Origin: Cupriavidus sp. D39
Lineage (GTDB): Bacteria; Pseudomonadota; Gammaproteobacteria; Burkholderiales; Burkholderiaceae
Reading direction: 5' to 3'
DNA: 64,000 nt
Assembly (NCBI RefSeq): GCF_026627925.1
Contig: NZ_JAPNLE010000009.1
Span: forward strand, 682,001 to 746,000
The notes below the pieces were generated by a model. It did not search any database, was not told where the DNA came from, and was given only the letters and a program-made list of their open reading frames with translations. A program made the translations under genes and the position numbers. Shown here piece after piece: positions 18,645 to 27,978 of this stretch. Each line of letters opens with the position of its first letter. The first letter of the stretch is position 1.

Positions 18645-19395
18645 GCGGCGCCCTGCTCGTCGCGGTACCGCGCGTCGACGAGCCGCACAACGGCGTTTAT
18701 TGGGGCCGCTGCATCGGCGATCCAATCCGCCGGCGTGCGTCCCTCCAGGCCTTCTTGCGGGCGATGCAGAAAATTATGGATAACCCAACTGCTCGCGCCG
18801 GCAGCCACAAATGGTGCAAGCACAGCGGTCAGCCGCTCGGAATCGACGTGGAACTGCCACGACGGATAGCGAAACCCTCGCTCGCGCCCCGGCAGCACGA
18901 GGGCATAGAGGCGACCCGCCTGGCGGTCCTGGTTGATGGCGCGGTCCGAACGTCCTGCATAAAGCGCGGCGTCCTTAAGAGACAGGTTTTCTGGCTGTTC
19001 CCACTCCCGGGCAGCTGCCAGTCGACCACGTTCGCGCGCCTCTTGCAGCGGATCGGAATGCGCTGCCCCGCCGGCATGTGCCACAGTCTCCCCGGCAGCA
19101 ATAAAAGGACGCTCGCGGACCGGACGATTTGGCTTCGCAAAGATGCGGACGATCCGACCGAGTGCCGCGTCCAGTTCGTGTTGGACTTCGACGGACAACG
19201 CGACCTCACGGGATGCGTCGTTGACGAGCGCCACTGCCGTCTCAATTAGCTCCCGGGGGTGGCGTGTTGCTGGTCGCGCGCTACCGCAGACGATGCAGCA
19301 CGACGAGCGCGGGCACTCGGGAGCTGCGTAGCTTCGAGCCGGACAGGGGCGGCCGGGAAACGCGCGCGAAGAGAGATACGGCGGTGTAGGGTCAT
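18641..19395 (-). pseudogene. Xre/MbcA/ParS-type antitoxin partner of RES toxin, frameshifted
   Basis: The N-terminal frame starts MTLHRRISLRARFPAAPVRL at ATG 19395 and stops shortly after AVARDQQHATP; the next frame continues RELIETAVALVNDASREVAL to the end. A single extra base in the five-G run at 19255-19259 would join them. The C-terminal part has LSLKDAALYAGRSDRAINQD and ASSWVIHNFLHRP/TPADWIADA, the DUF2384-like toxin-binding helix bundle. An alternative open frame from 19531 has an unrelated N-terminus. If the shift were real the toxin would be left without full antitoxin, so an error in the read is plausible. Confidence 0.75.
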
Positions 19396-19431
19396 GAACA
19401 TATGATAGTTCATGAAGTTCATGACGCCAAC
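19391..19431 (-). promoter_or_regulatory. Promoter and repeated operator of the RES toxin-antitoxin pair
   Basis: On the reverse strand, TTGGCG is separated by exactly 17 bases from TATCAT, a good sigma-70 pair. GTCATGAAC (19391-19399) and GTTCATGAC (19417-19425) are a perfect inverted pair, with a third half-site GTTCATGAA at 19408-19416, inside the spacer and around the -10. This is what an autoregulating antitoxin would bind. The -10 ends six bases before the ATG at 19395, so the transcript may be leaderless. Confidence 0.55.
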
Positions 19432-20026
19432 TATTTTGGCCAAGCGTAGCAGTCGAGCACCCCGCCCCTGGTCTATGGCGACTCCCCATCACTTTGAAAG
19501 ATGGCAAATATGTCTTTTTGTCCACTTTCATGAGGCATTGTGCCTACCAGCACCCGGCTTAGACGTGGCTTAGACGGGAAAGGCGCTACGCTTGAGCCCC
19601 CTCTTTCGTCAGACAGAAAGTGAACCGCAGATTGGGTAGTCTTCAGGACTCCATACAACGGGCAGCCGGCTTTTCGCTAGCGTCCATAGCACCTTCGGAG
19701 ATATGCCGATTCTGCAGGTGGCTGTGCATCGCCTCACAGCGGATCAACATCGTCGCCGCGGGTTCCCCGTCAGCGCCGGGACTGCCAGCTTCCGCGGCGC
19801 CCCGCAGATAGACTTGCCGGGAGACCACGGCGATGTTCACAACCGACGCCGAACGCTCGGACTGCAAGGAGGAGGTATTGCGCCATGGCGAAACTGCACC
19901 TTATAGCAGCGAGGAGATTTGGCGGTGAGGCTACACGAGGATGTCTCGGGACGGTGCCACGCCGTTGCGGGATTGACACAATCCGGCTCGCCGCGGCGGG
20001 TCGGATCGCGCGTTGCGTGACAGCGC
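19432..20026. other. About 600 bp without a recognised gene
   Basis: A 74-codon reverse frame (19643-19867) shows no family signature and no convincing start. Nothing else could be supported. Confidence 0.3.
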
Positions 20027-20290
20027 ATGGCGGTACTGAAGAGATTGTCCCGAAAAGCGATCGAGGCCTTACCGACCGGCCGCTACTGGGCCACGCCACG
20101 CGCGCCATTCCCGCTGGACGGTCCAAACGGCCATGATGAGGTCTTCCCCGGCGCCCAATGCATCAGCGACGGCAAATGGGTCACCTTCTATAAGGACGGG
20201 GAAGAAGTATGGGCGTGCAATGCCGTGTATGCCGCCGCCCATTTCGATTTTGCACCGGTTCCAACCCACCGCTCGCCGACGGACAACTGA
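20027..20290 (+). CDS. Small hypothetical protein, GH(D/E)EVFP family
   Basis: 87 residues: a basic N-terminal third (RLSRKAIEALPTGRYWATPRA), then NGHDEVFPGAQCISDGKWVT and KDGEEVWACNAVYAAAHFDF. The beta-rich, aromatic pattern resembles a single small barrel domain. No known function is recognised. A second, broken copy lies at 17379-17545 beside a KfrA-like remnant, so it is probably a recurrent passenger of such islands. The start is weakly supported by translation signals. Confidence 0.55.
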   Translation: MAVLKRLSRKAIEALPTGRYWATPRAPFPLDGPNGHDEVFPGAQCISDGKWVTFYKDGEEVWACNAVYAAAHFDFAPVPTHRSPTDN

Positions 20291-20500
20291 GGGTCGGACG
20301 GTTCCCCGGGCCGTGGGGTACGTTTCGACAAACAGACGCGTCCATTTTTCGCGGACCGGGTGTTATGTTAAATACCGTGCTGTACTTCCTCGGCCTTGCG
20401 ATGCTGGCGGCACAGTGTAGGAAACCGGAATTAGCTGGATTGCGGTGCACTGCATCTGCGCACTGAGGACACCTGGTCGTCAATCGCGGCGCCTCGCGCC

Positions 20501-21739
20501 CTAGCCAACTGCGGCTTGGGCCAGTCGAGGCCTCAGCGCGTTGACCAAGGCATTTGCAGTGGCCAGAATCCAGTCCAACTGCGCATCATCGCCGATTCTG
20601 GCGGCACGTCCATCAGTGAGCTCGACGAGAAGACGGCCCACAACGTTCCCGTCCTGCTCGGCCGTGTGGCGTACCTCGAATCGCAGCGAATGCCCAACTT
20701 CCGATTCCAATGCGGCTTGGTCCTCGATGAGCCGCTGCAGCGCATCGCGACCTTCCGCACCAACAAACTTGAGCATGAAGCCCAGGTTCCCATTTGCTTC
20801 CCGATAGGCCGCTAGCGGTGCGACCGGCCCCGGCAACTCCATGCGCACCCAGTTGTTGCCGCCATGACGCGGCGGCATTTGGTCTGGATGGTCGAAGTGG
20901 GCGTCGGCGATAAACCGGTTCCAGAAGGCGCGATTGGCCGAGCGATTGCTGGTTGATTCGGACTCGACGCGGTCGCCGTCGTGTTCACGGCTGGCCATCC
21001 TCACCGGCACGTCGCCCCGGTCGATGGGCACAGGCACACCCTCGCTGGACACGAGCACTCTGTGCTGTACCACCTCGGTTTTGAAGGGGACCGCCGGCAC
21101 CAGCAACGTACGCCCGCTCAAGTCCCGATACAGCCTCAATTCGAGCAGCGCCAGATGGGAAAGCAGCCCACTCTGGTCCGCCACCAGCCGCCGCAGCGAT
21201 TGCAGGTCGCTGCGTATGCCATCCCCTGCGATGGCTAGCAGGAATTCGCCCCGACGCAAGGATGCAGACACCGCGTCGACAAAGGCGGCTTCCTGCAAGT
21301 CCGGATGGCGCGCCTTAGCCAGTGCGAACATCGGGTTGACCCCGCTCAAGCCTCGGCCGTGCTTGAGCCTAGCCTCAAGGTCGGCGTAGCTCCACTCCGA
21401 AAGCAGCGAAGCGTACTCGAACAGCTGGGCGATGACTTCCCGGCGCGCCTCCGGATTACGCCAAAGCTTGCATTCGACGAGCACCAGCCGCCCCGTGGCT
21501 GACACACCGAGCAGGTCGAGATAAACCGTCGATGTGCCATAGCGCAGCGGCAGTTCCCGGCACAGGGCAACAAAACTCTCGCCGTGCCCGAACATTTCGG
21601 GCATCGGCAGCAACTGGGGGTGGCGAAACAGCGTTTCCTGCAACCAGCGTTCGCTATGCCCCTCGGCACTGGCGAGGGCGACACGTTCAAAGGAAGTTGG
21701 GTAAGACTCAGTGGCGTCGTCGAGGAGAAAGGCAGTCAT
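20501..21739 (-). CDS. PD-(D/E)XK nuclease-like protein
   Basis: 412 residues from ATG 21739 (MTAFLLDDATESYPTSFERV); an in-frame TTG lies at 21781. Residues 35-140 hold WLQETLFRHPQLLPM, then TVYLDLLGVSATGRLVLVECKLW, i.e. D then 13 residues then E-C-K, followed by EVIAQLFEYASLL (Q...Y helix). This is the arrangement of PD-(D/E)XK nuclease cores of the restriction/resolvase type. The C-terminal half (NNWVRMELPGPVAPLAAYRE, LGFMLKFVG) looks like a DUF4268-type sequence domain. Possibly defence or DNA repair; no methylase accompanies it. Substrate unknown. Confidence 0.65.
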   Translation of the reverse strand: MTAFLLDDATESYPTSFERVALASAEGHSERWLQETLFRHPQLLPMPEMFGHGESFVALCRELPLRYGTSTVYLDLLGVSATGRLVLVECKLWRNPEARREVIAQLFEYASLLSEWSYADLEARLKHGRGLSGVNPMFALAKARHPDLQEAAFVDAVSASLRRGEFLLAIAGDGIRSDLQSLRRLVADQSGLLSHLALLELRLYRDLSGRTLLVPAVPFKTEVVQHRVLVSSEGVPVPIDRGDVPVRMASREHDGDRVESESTSNRSANRAFWNRFIADAHFDHPDQMPPRHGGNNWVRMELPGPVAPLAAYREANGNLGFMLKFVGAEGRDALQRLIEDQAALESEVGHSLRFEVRHTAEQDGNVVGRLLVELTDGRAARIGDDAQLDWILATANALVNALRPRLAQAAVG

Positions 21740-22070
21740 GCGGATTAGTTTGCGGAAGACCTGCAGATAAGGCGGCGCCAACGATTCTGCAATGTTTCAG
21801 GCGATTAACAAGTTGGCGCCGGAGTTTCTCACATCCGGCAACGTGCGGCGCACAGGCCGGAAGCCAACGACTCTGACTTTTGCTCACGAGGGCTACGGGA
21901 ACACTAGCCCTCCGATTTTTATAGGTATCTGTGAAGGTGTTGCGATTGCTCCAATAGGGAGCACGAAACGGCCAGACCTATTCAGTCTCAGCCGGCGGCT
22001 TGGACGTCTTGTGAATTCTCAGAAGCCCCTTGAGATGACTCTCCCGCAAGGATACCTGCGTGGAAATCGA
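21740..22070. other. Upstream region without a clear gene
   Basis: A 93-codon frame from 21792 to 22073 has no recognisable similarity and is not called. Confidence 0.3.
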
Positions 22071-22426
22071 TAGGGGCTGCAATCGCAACAACCCTGTTTG
22101 CCAAATGCAACAGCCCATAAAGCAACGGCTCCGACATTCGCAGCGCCGCCGCCAAGGCGTTGGCATGGCCTACGGCCGCTAGGACCGCCGCTGGCCGGCG
22201 CGAGGCCTGGCCGCGCGCTCAGCATCAAATCCCAACCGGGCCAAAACGTGCCCGGTTTTTTCATGCCGACAACCGCGAACGCCTCCCGCATTATGTCTAG
22301 CGGTGCCCTGCCCGCCGGTTTTGACTGCCGCGCAGCCGGTGGCCGGTCCTTGGGCGGACAGGGGCTCCGGGCTAACCCTTCGCCTTGGGAGCAACCGTTT
22401 ATACACCAGGAGAATGCCCCGCTATA
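22071..22426 (+). CDS. Possible Ash-family phage/island-associated ORF
   Basis: From just after a TAG, the frame reads LQSQQPCLPNATAHKATAP, RRWHGLRPLGPPLAGARP, PGQNVPGFFMPTTANASR to a TAG at 22424-22426. The ordering (SQQ..LPxAT.., then xxFFxP) resembles Ash-family proteins seen near prophage and island genes. No start codon with a ribosome site is obvious, and a strong hairpin with T6 at 22234-22261 lies inside it, so it could instead be an untranslated region. The IS50-like element is inserted at its stop codon. Confidence 0.35.
22234..22261 (+). terminator. Rho-independent terminator-like hairpin
   Basis: AACCGGGC and GCCCGGTT pair into an 8-bp stem around an 8-base loop and are followed by a run of T. 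Its position inside the Ash-like frame questions whether that frame is coding throughout. Confidence 0.5.
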
Positions 22427-22429
22427 GGC

Positions 22430-23902
22430 CATCTCCTTATACAGAAGTCCAGCGTCCTGACCGGGCGCAGTGCGGCCAGAATTTGATGGGACTTGGGCGG
22501 GAGGGGTTGTAAACTCGCGCGGACTCGCGTTTACTCCTAGATTTTCGAGCGCGAATGAACGACGAGTCGGGGGCATGGGTGGACGAAGAATTTGAGGTGC
22601 TGGATCTTGGCGATCCAAGGCGGGACCGACGGGCGAAGGGGCTGCTGAAGCGACTGGCTGCGAGGCCGACTGCGAGCATTCCGGGCGCATGCGAGGACTG
22701 GGCAGAGACCATCGCTGCCTATCGATTTTTCGGCAACGAGGAAGTCGAGTGGACAGACATGATGCAGCCGCATTGGGAGCGCACGGCAGGGCGGGCGCGG
22801 CAATTCCCGGTGGTGCTGTGCATTGCAGACACGACCGAGCTGAACTTTAACGGCCAGGAGATCGATGGGCTCGGGCCCTTGAGCTACGAAGCGCAGAGGG
22901 GATGTATCTCCATCCGACCTATGCTGTGACGCCGGATCGGGAACCACTCGGTGTGATCGACGCCTGGATGTTGGCCCGGGAGCCGCTGGATGCAAACGGG
23001 CAGCGGGTTGGTATTACAGAGAGCGTACGGTGGACTGAAAGCTACGAACGCGTTGCAGAACAGGCCGCGATGTTGCCTGAGACTCGCCTGGTCTACGTGG
23101 CGGATCGGGAAGGCGATATCGCTGCGATGATGGAGCGTGCTAATGAGCTCGGCAATCCTGCAGACTGGCTGATACGTTCCCAACACAACCGCAGCCTTGG
23201 TGAGACAGGCAAGCTGTGGGACACGGTAGACGCCAGCGAAGCTCTGGGGAGATCGGCTTCATCCTGCCGGGGCGCGCAGGCCAGAAGGCGCGCGAGGTCA
23301 AGCAGGAGTTACGTGCGCAACGCGTGAAGCTGCCGGGTAAGACGGGGCCCGCCGTCACCTGCATTGTGGCCCAGGAGATCGGCGCCCCGGCAGGCGTTAC
23401 CCCTGTCGTGTGGCGACTGCTGACCAACCGGGAGGCGCAAGATACAGATGCCGTCGTCGAGCTGATCGATTGGTATCGAGCCCGGTGGGAGATTGAAATG
23501 TTCTTCAATGTCCTGAAGAACGGGTGCAAGGTGGAAGCTTTACAGTTATCCCACATGGACCGCGTGGAACGGGCTCTGGTGTTTTACATGGTCGTGGCGT
23601 GGCGCGTTGCCCGGCTGATGCGTTTGGGCAGAACCTGCCCTGACCTGGACGCGTCGCTATTTTTTGATGCCGATGAGATACGAGGCGCGTATCTACTCGC
23701 GAAGAAGGCGCGTCCAAAGACGCCCGTCACGCTCAATCAAATGATTCGCTTGATCGCGTCACTGGGTGGTTTCCTGGGCCGCAAGAGTGATGGCGAGCCC
23801 GGCGCCAAAACGATCTGGATCGGCATGCAGCGAACCATGGATGCTGCGTTCATGATCCTGGCGCTACGGGCTGAGGACTCATGACTTCTGTATAAGGAGA
23901 TG
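22430..23902 (+). mobile_element. IS50-like element of the IS4 family, 1473 bp, with 9-bp target duplication
   Basis: The ends are CATCTCCTTATACAGAAGT and its inverted copy, similar in length and pattern to the 19-bp ends of IS50/Tn5. GCTATAGGC flanks both sides (22421-22429 and 23903-23911), a perfect 9-bp duplication as expected for this subgroup, so the insertion is recent. It carries one transposase gene. Confidence 0.92.
22555..23884 (+). pseudogene. Tn5/IS50-like transposase with two single-base frameshifts
   Basis: Three consecutive frames make up one protein: WVDEEFEVLDLGDPRRDRRAK through CIADTTELNFNGQEIDGLGP; MYLHPTYAVTPDREPLGVID through VYVADREGDIAAMM; and IGFILPGRAGQ through LIDWYRARWEIEMFFNVLKN to the end. 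The DDE residues lie in ADTTE, ADREGD and the YRARWEIE (YREK-like) motif. Shifts fall exactly at GGGG runs (22898-22901 and 23246-23249), each cured by one added G. With a perfect target duplication, read errors are a likely cause. Confidence 0.88.
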
Positions 23903-23911
23903 GCTATAGGC

Positions 23912-24838
23912 GGGTATAGATTTCCAAATCTATGCCGTATAGGTAAGCGGGGTCGGCTTAATGCCTCCACAATACAAAATATGCACCTTTATTATGTAAA
24001 ATTTACAGAAGAGGAAGGACACCCGCAGGGGCCTGCCCGTGAAGCATTACATTGATTTTCAGTACCGCCCCGGCCTCGCTCCAGATCGAAAAGGCGCGTT
24101 TCGCAGCCAATGTTCATCGCTTGGCTGAAGAGCCATCCCTAAGCCGCGCTTCAATGGCGGCTTTGCCAAGGTGCCCGGGAGCAACTTTAATGCCTGGGCG
24201 CCGCGCGGCGACGAGAACTTGGACCACATTTTCACTTGGTGGGAATGGCGCAAGGCAGCACCCGGTCGTATTGGTCGCCGGCAGAAAGAGACCGGCAATA
24301 TCCTTGATCGCTTTCGCCCGGTTGATGGAAATCGCACGATCCCGCTATTTCTTGCCATATGATCTGAGCACCAGAAAACGATGCTCGATTGTTCGGTGCA
24401 CGCACGGAAAATAGAAGAAGCACACTACCCAGTGTGTCCGCCGCTTTTCGTCTCGGCCATGTACAAACTTCTCTCGCTGGGCATACGCGGTACAGACTGA
24501 GACCACAATCTCCTAGTTATCGTGGTGCTAACAGATGGCCCATGTACTCTTACTCCCAATCTAAGATAGCCGAGGACAACCAATTTAATCCTAGCACGAC
24601 ACTCAGGCGCACTCCATTCCTGTCAAGTCCAATATAGGGCTGTACTTGTATTTTTTCCGAGCCCCTGGACGATGGCCCTCAATAAACGATCAAGCTAGTT
24701 GGGCTTCTTATCGCAATCGGATCCTAGTCTAGCTGCGCCACAAGTGGCCGGCGGCGCGATTTCGGGCTATTCCTGAATTTGGGAACAGAACTATGCACCC
24801 AGTCGGGGAACGCGAGTAGGCCGAGGCAGCCAGTACCA
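23912..24838. other. About 900 bp without a supported gene
   Basis: A short ATG frame at 23981 (MHLYYVKFTEEEGHPQGPA) stops after 24 codons, and a frame near 24171 (NFNAWAPRGDENLDHIFTWW) looks protein-like but has no recognised family. Both may be gene debris. Nothing else is supported. Confidence 0.3.
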
Positions 24839-26887
24839 TCATTCGCTGCCACGGGGGAGGCTAAGTGTCACTGTAGTGCCTTTGCCGAACTCTGTCTCGA
24901 GTGAGATCTGGCCATCATGGAGCTCGACGATTTCACGTACGAGGGCGAGGCCCAGACCACTTCCTAACAGCCCATCCTGCCGCCTCCCCCGATAGAACTT
25001 GTCGAATGCCTGCGTGGCCTCATCGTTCTTCATACCAGTGCCTCTGTCAATCACACTCAGCCTCACTTTCCCGTGTTCATCAGGCTCCGGCGCCGAGGCA
25101 ATCAATACAGTGACCTCCTTTCCGACAGGAGAATGTTTAAGTGCATTGTCGAGCAAATGACGCAACGCCCGGCTCAGTGTAGAGTAATCTGCCGTCACAA
25201 AGGTTGGCTCCGTGGCCGCCGTAACCGTTACTCCGGTGTCGGAGGAAACCACGTCTCTCGCCAAATGTACCAGATCGACCCTTTGGAAGTTCATGTCAGC
25301 TGTGCCGTGTGCCTCCAAGCGCGATAGCTCTAGCAGGTCGGACACCATGCGCAGACTGCGTTTTCCCTCCGAGCGGATTGTCTGGTAGGTGCTGTGATGC
25401 TTCTCGATGGGAAGCGACTCGGCGGCGAGCAGTTCGGCGTAACCAACTATGTTGGTCAGCGGGGTCTTGAGGGTATGGGTGGCGGTAGCTAGGAAGTGAT
25501 TTGTCGTACGCGCGCGCCTTCTCTCCACGGTCGCATCGCTCATCGACAATGCGCATCCCGCACCATTAGTGGAATGCACGATTCGAACTACGTAAGCGGG
25601 TGAATCTGGAATGTCAAATTCGATCAGTCCGGTGTACTCATGCGAGAAGGCATTGCGATTTAGTTCAGCCAGGAGCGTTGTGGGCCCGGTAGAATCTCGC
25701 CCGGGACGCCGACCCCTATAAAGCAGATCAACAAACTTTCCCGGTGTCGCCCCAAGCAATTCTCCGACTGAAACCTCCAGTAGGTCGCATATCCCAGGAT
25801 TGGCATTATCGATTACGCGCTGCTTGTCGAATATGGCCACCCCTTCCGCGACGGCGAGGGAGACGGCATGAAGTTGCTGCCTCGCTTCTTGCAGGAGGCC
25901 GGCGACTACAGCCTCATGCTTCGCCAATGTGGACAGGTTGCTGATCGCCAATACCTGTCTCCATTGGAGAAAGAGGATCAATGTGGAGACGAAGCTTGCG
26001 ATCAGAAAAATCGCCAATAGCCTGTTGCGGTATGCAGTCAGGGCTTCGTGGAGGTTGTAACCCACTACTACGGCTAGGTTCTCCCTTGCCAGGCGATGTA
26101 CTCCGTAGATGCGGTTGACTCCATCCACCGGACTGCTTTCCTCCACTTCTGCATCTGAGGCGGTGGCTAGGGCCGTCCGGATCGCTGAATCCGCAGGCAC
26201 CTGCTGTCCAGCCGACGTGAACAAAGGACTCCAGCGCGCGCGGTATATAAAATCGTCGGTGCCTAGTAATCCGATCAAACCGTCATTGCCCAGATAGATA
26301 CCCTTGTAGCCCTCAGTCAGGGCAAACGAATCGAGCGATACTACCACTACGCCCTTAAAATGACCGCCCGGCGCGACGATTCCCTTAGACAATTGCACCA
26401 CCCAGCGTCCAGATGCACGGTCCATCAGAGGCTTACTGACGAGCAGCGTGGGCCGAGGGTTGTTGGCGTGAATGCGAAAGGATTCCCGGTCGATCAGGTC
26501 CGGCGGTTCAAAGGGCCGATTGGTCGAAGCCCTAACGAGTCCGTCTGCATCCAAGATCGAGGTCTGCAGGAACGGAACAGGTCCGAGATGGCCGTTGCGC
26601 GTCCATTCTGTCAGCGGCAAATCGGGCCCTTGCGCCACTACTGCGCCGCCGATTAGAGAGGTCCACTGGTCAGCCACCATCAATGTCTGCTCCACATGCT
26701 GGCTGACGGCAAAGGCCAGCCGATCAGCATCCACCTCTATTCTGCGCACCTCTGAACCTCTATCCCAGCCAGCCCAGACCGAGACGCCAAGCCAGACACC
26801 CACAATCAGCGCGATGGCGGTCCCAAGCGGCGTGAGGGCACGTCGCGCCGAACTGACTGCTGCTGGTCGGTAAATTTCCAGACTCAT
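24839..26887 (-). CDS. Membrane-bound PAS sensor histidine kinase
   Basis: 682 residues from ATG 26887 (AGGGA box). A first membrane segment (LTPLGTAIALIVGVWLGVSVWAG) is followed by a periplasmic PDC/CACHE-like domain of about 240 residues (SILDADGLVRASTN) and a second segment (RLLAIFLIASFVSTLILFL). Then come a PAS-like region (VAEGVAIFDKQRVIDNANPG), HisKA with H in FLATATHTLKTPLTNIVGY, and HATPase boxes LRHLLDNALKHSP, DRGTGMKN and GSGLGLALVREI. No response regulator is adjacent; the nearest is at 37.1-37.9 kb. The signal is unknown; the sensor layout suits a small-molecule ligand. Confidence 0.92.
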   Translation of the reverse strand: MSLEIYRPAAVSSARRALTPLGTAIALIVGVWLGVSVWAGWDRGSEVRRIEVDADRLAFAVSQHVEQTLMVADQWTSLIGGAVVAQGPDLPLTEWTRNGHLGPVPFLQTSILDADGLVRASTNRPFEPPDLIDRESFRIHANNPRPTLLVSKPLMDRASGRWVVQLSKGIVAPGGHFKGVVVVSLDSFALTEGYKGIYLGNDGLIGLLGTDDFIYRARWSPLFTSAGQQVPADSAIRTALATASDAEVEESSPVDGVNRIYGVHRLARENLAVVVGYNLHEALTAYRNRLLAIFLIASFVSTLILFLQWRQVLAISNLSTLAKHEAVVAGLLQEARQQLHAVSLAVAEGVAIFDKQRVIDNANPGICDLLEVSVGELLGATPGKFVDLLYRGRRPGRDSTGPTTLLAELNRNAFSHEYTGLIEFDIPDSPAYVVRIVHSTNGAGCALSMSDATVERRRARTTNHFLATATHTLKTPLTNIVGYAELLAAESLPIEKHHSTYQTIRSEGKRSLRMVSDLLELSRLEAHGTADMNFQRVDLVHLARDVVSSDTGVTVTAATEPTFVTADYSTLSRALRHLLDNALKHSPVGKEVTVLIASAPEPDEHGKVRLSVIDRGTGMKNDEATQAFDKFYRGRRQDGLLGSGLGLALVREIVELHDGQISLETEFGKGTTVTLSLPRGSE

Positions 26888-27003
26888 GAAATTTCCCTCG
26901 TTGACAAGGCTGGCCAAATCCACATACCTGCTGCCGAAGCGAACGAAGTTGGTGTAAGTACGCCAACTGCCGAAACGATCAAGCCCGCCACCAGCATTCG
27001 TTC

Positions 27004-27201
27004 ATGCACGCGCCAGGGAAGGAAAAGCGCTCCGTTGTCGTGTTGCCACCGGAGAGCTGGGATGACTGGCTAAACTGCCGAGATCCCGAGGCCGCAAGGA
27101 CATTCCTAAGCCTCTACCCCGCGGATCGCATGGAGACGGCGCCGGCGCCCCGCCTTTCGCGAGCAAGATCTGTTCAGCAGCCATCCTTAAGACTCGACTG
27201 A
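27004..27201 (+). pseudogene. C-terminal fragment of an SRAP (YedK/HMCES-type) peptidase
   Basis: GKEKRSVVVLPPESWDDWLN then DPEAARTFLSLYPADRM is the C-terminal signature of SOS-response-associated peptidases, which cap abasic sites via an N-terminal cysteine. That catalytic N-terminus and the Asn/Glu/His core are absent, so only the last 60 or so residues remain. Debris of an island gene. Confidence 0.6.
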
Positions 27202-27647
27202 CCGCCCCCATGCCGTCCAGATCGGCTGCACCGTCCCTTGCTGAGTTGAGACCGATGCTTCTGAGCGAGCGCAAGCATGTCCCAGCCAGTGACGAATGGC
27301 GCTACGAGGTCCAATTGGCTTGCCCGCTTTCGCGAACTGCTCCTGTTGCATGACCCGTCCGGCAAGTGGAAGGCGCGGGTCCGGCTAGGCATAAAATTCC
27401 AATTTTCCGGACGATGCCCACGCTGTCCGAATATGGGCGCACGTGCCGCACAATCAGTATATCCCTAAAACAAATTAGGAAAAAACTTATGCTACTCGCA
27501 CCTCGATGCGAGTGTCTTTGTAAGCGCCAGTATGGAAGCACAGATCTTTGGAAATCTGCAAGGTGGGCGGAGTTGCCGTACCCCTACTTTCGTGGGGTAT
27601 TGGAATACGCCAAGCGTGCCGTAAAGGCCAAGTACTAGAAGTGACTT
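27202..27647. other. Stretch without a recognised gene
   Basis: Short overlapping frames only (for example 27366-27638). No family signature is seen; it sits just upstream of the IscB-like remnant and might contain decayed parts of it. Confidence 0.3.
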
Positions 27648-27930
27648 TGGATATTCCCGTGCGGCTATCCAATGCGCAGCAAACAAGTGAATGGCTTCCA
27701 GACGGGCGACTTGGCGCGCGTCGAGGTGCCGACAGGAAAGAAGTCTGGCGCCCATCGCCGACGCATGGCTGTCCGGGCAACAGGCTCATTCAACATCCAG
27801 ACACTGGATGCGTCATCCATGGCCTGTCCCACCGCTATTGCAAGATCCTGCAGCGTGGCGACGGCTACGGTTACTCACTCGTAGCGCAATCTAACAAGGA
27901 GAGCGGGAATAGGGGCGACACTTCGCGTCG
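27648..27930 (+). pseudogene. IscB/RRXRR-HNH endonuclease C-terminal remnant
   Basis: Reading FPCGYPMRSKQVNGFQTGD, LARVEVPTGKKSGAH, MAVRATGSFNIQT and, one frame over, VIHGLSHRYCKILQRGDGYG matches the conserved C-terminal domain of IscB-type (RRXRR, HNH) proteins, the transposon-encoded ancestors of Cas9. The RuvC and HNH parts are missing. A missing G near 27812 explains the frame change. No omega-RNA region could be identified upstream. Confidence 0.55.
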
Positions 27931-27978
27931 CGCGCTACCCCACCCCGGTCAGAACACCGAGACTTCCCGCGCAAAACT

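Noticed and set aside
19473..19531. Upstream extension of the antitoxin frame to 19531
   Set aside because: Its first 90 residues do not resemble the family, while the next frame over supplies a fitting N-terminus directly behind a promoter.
24059..24358. Frames around 24.1-24.4 kb as an exonuclease-type gene
   Set aside because: A short stretch (DHIFTWWEWR) is suggestive, but no other family motif follows, so similarity cannot be claimed.
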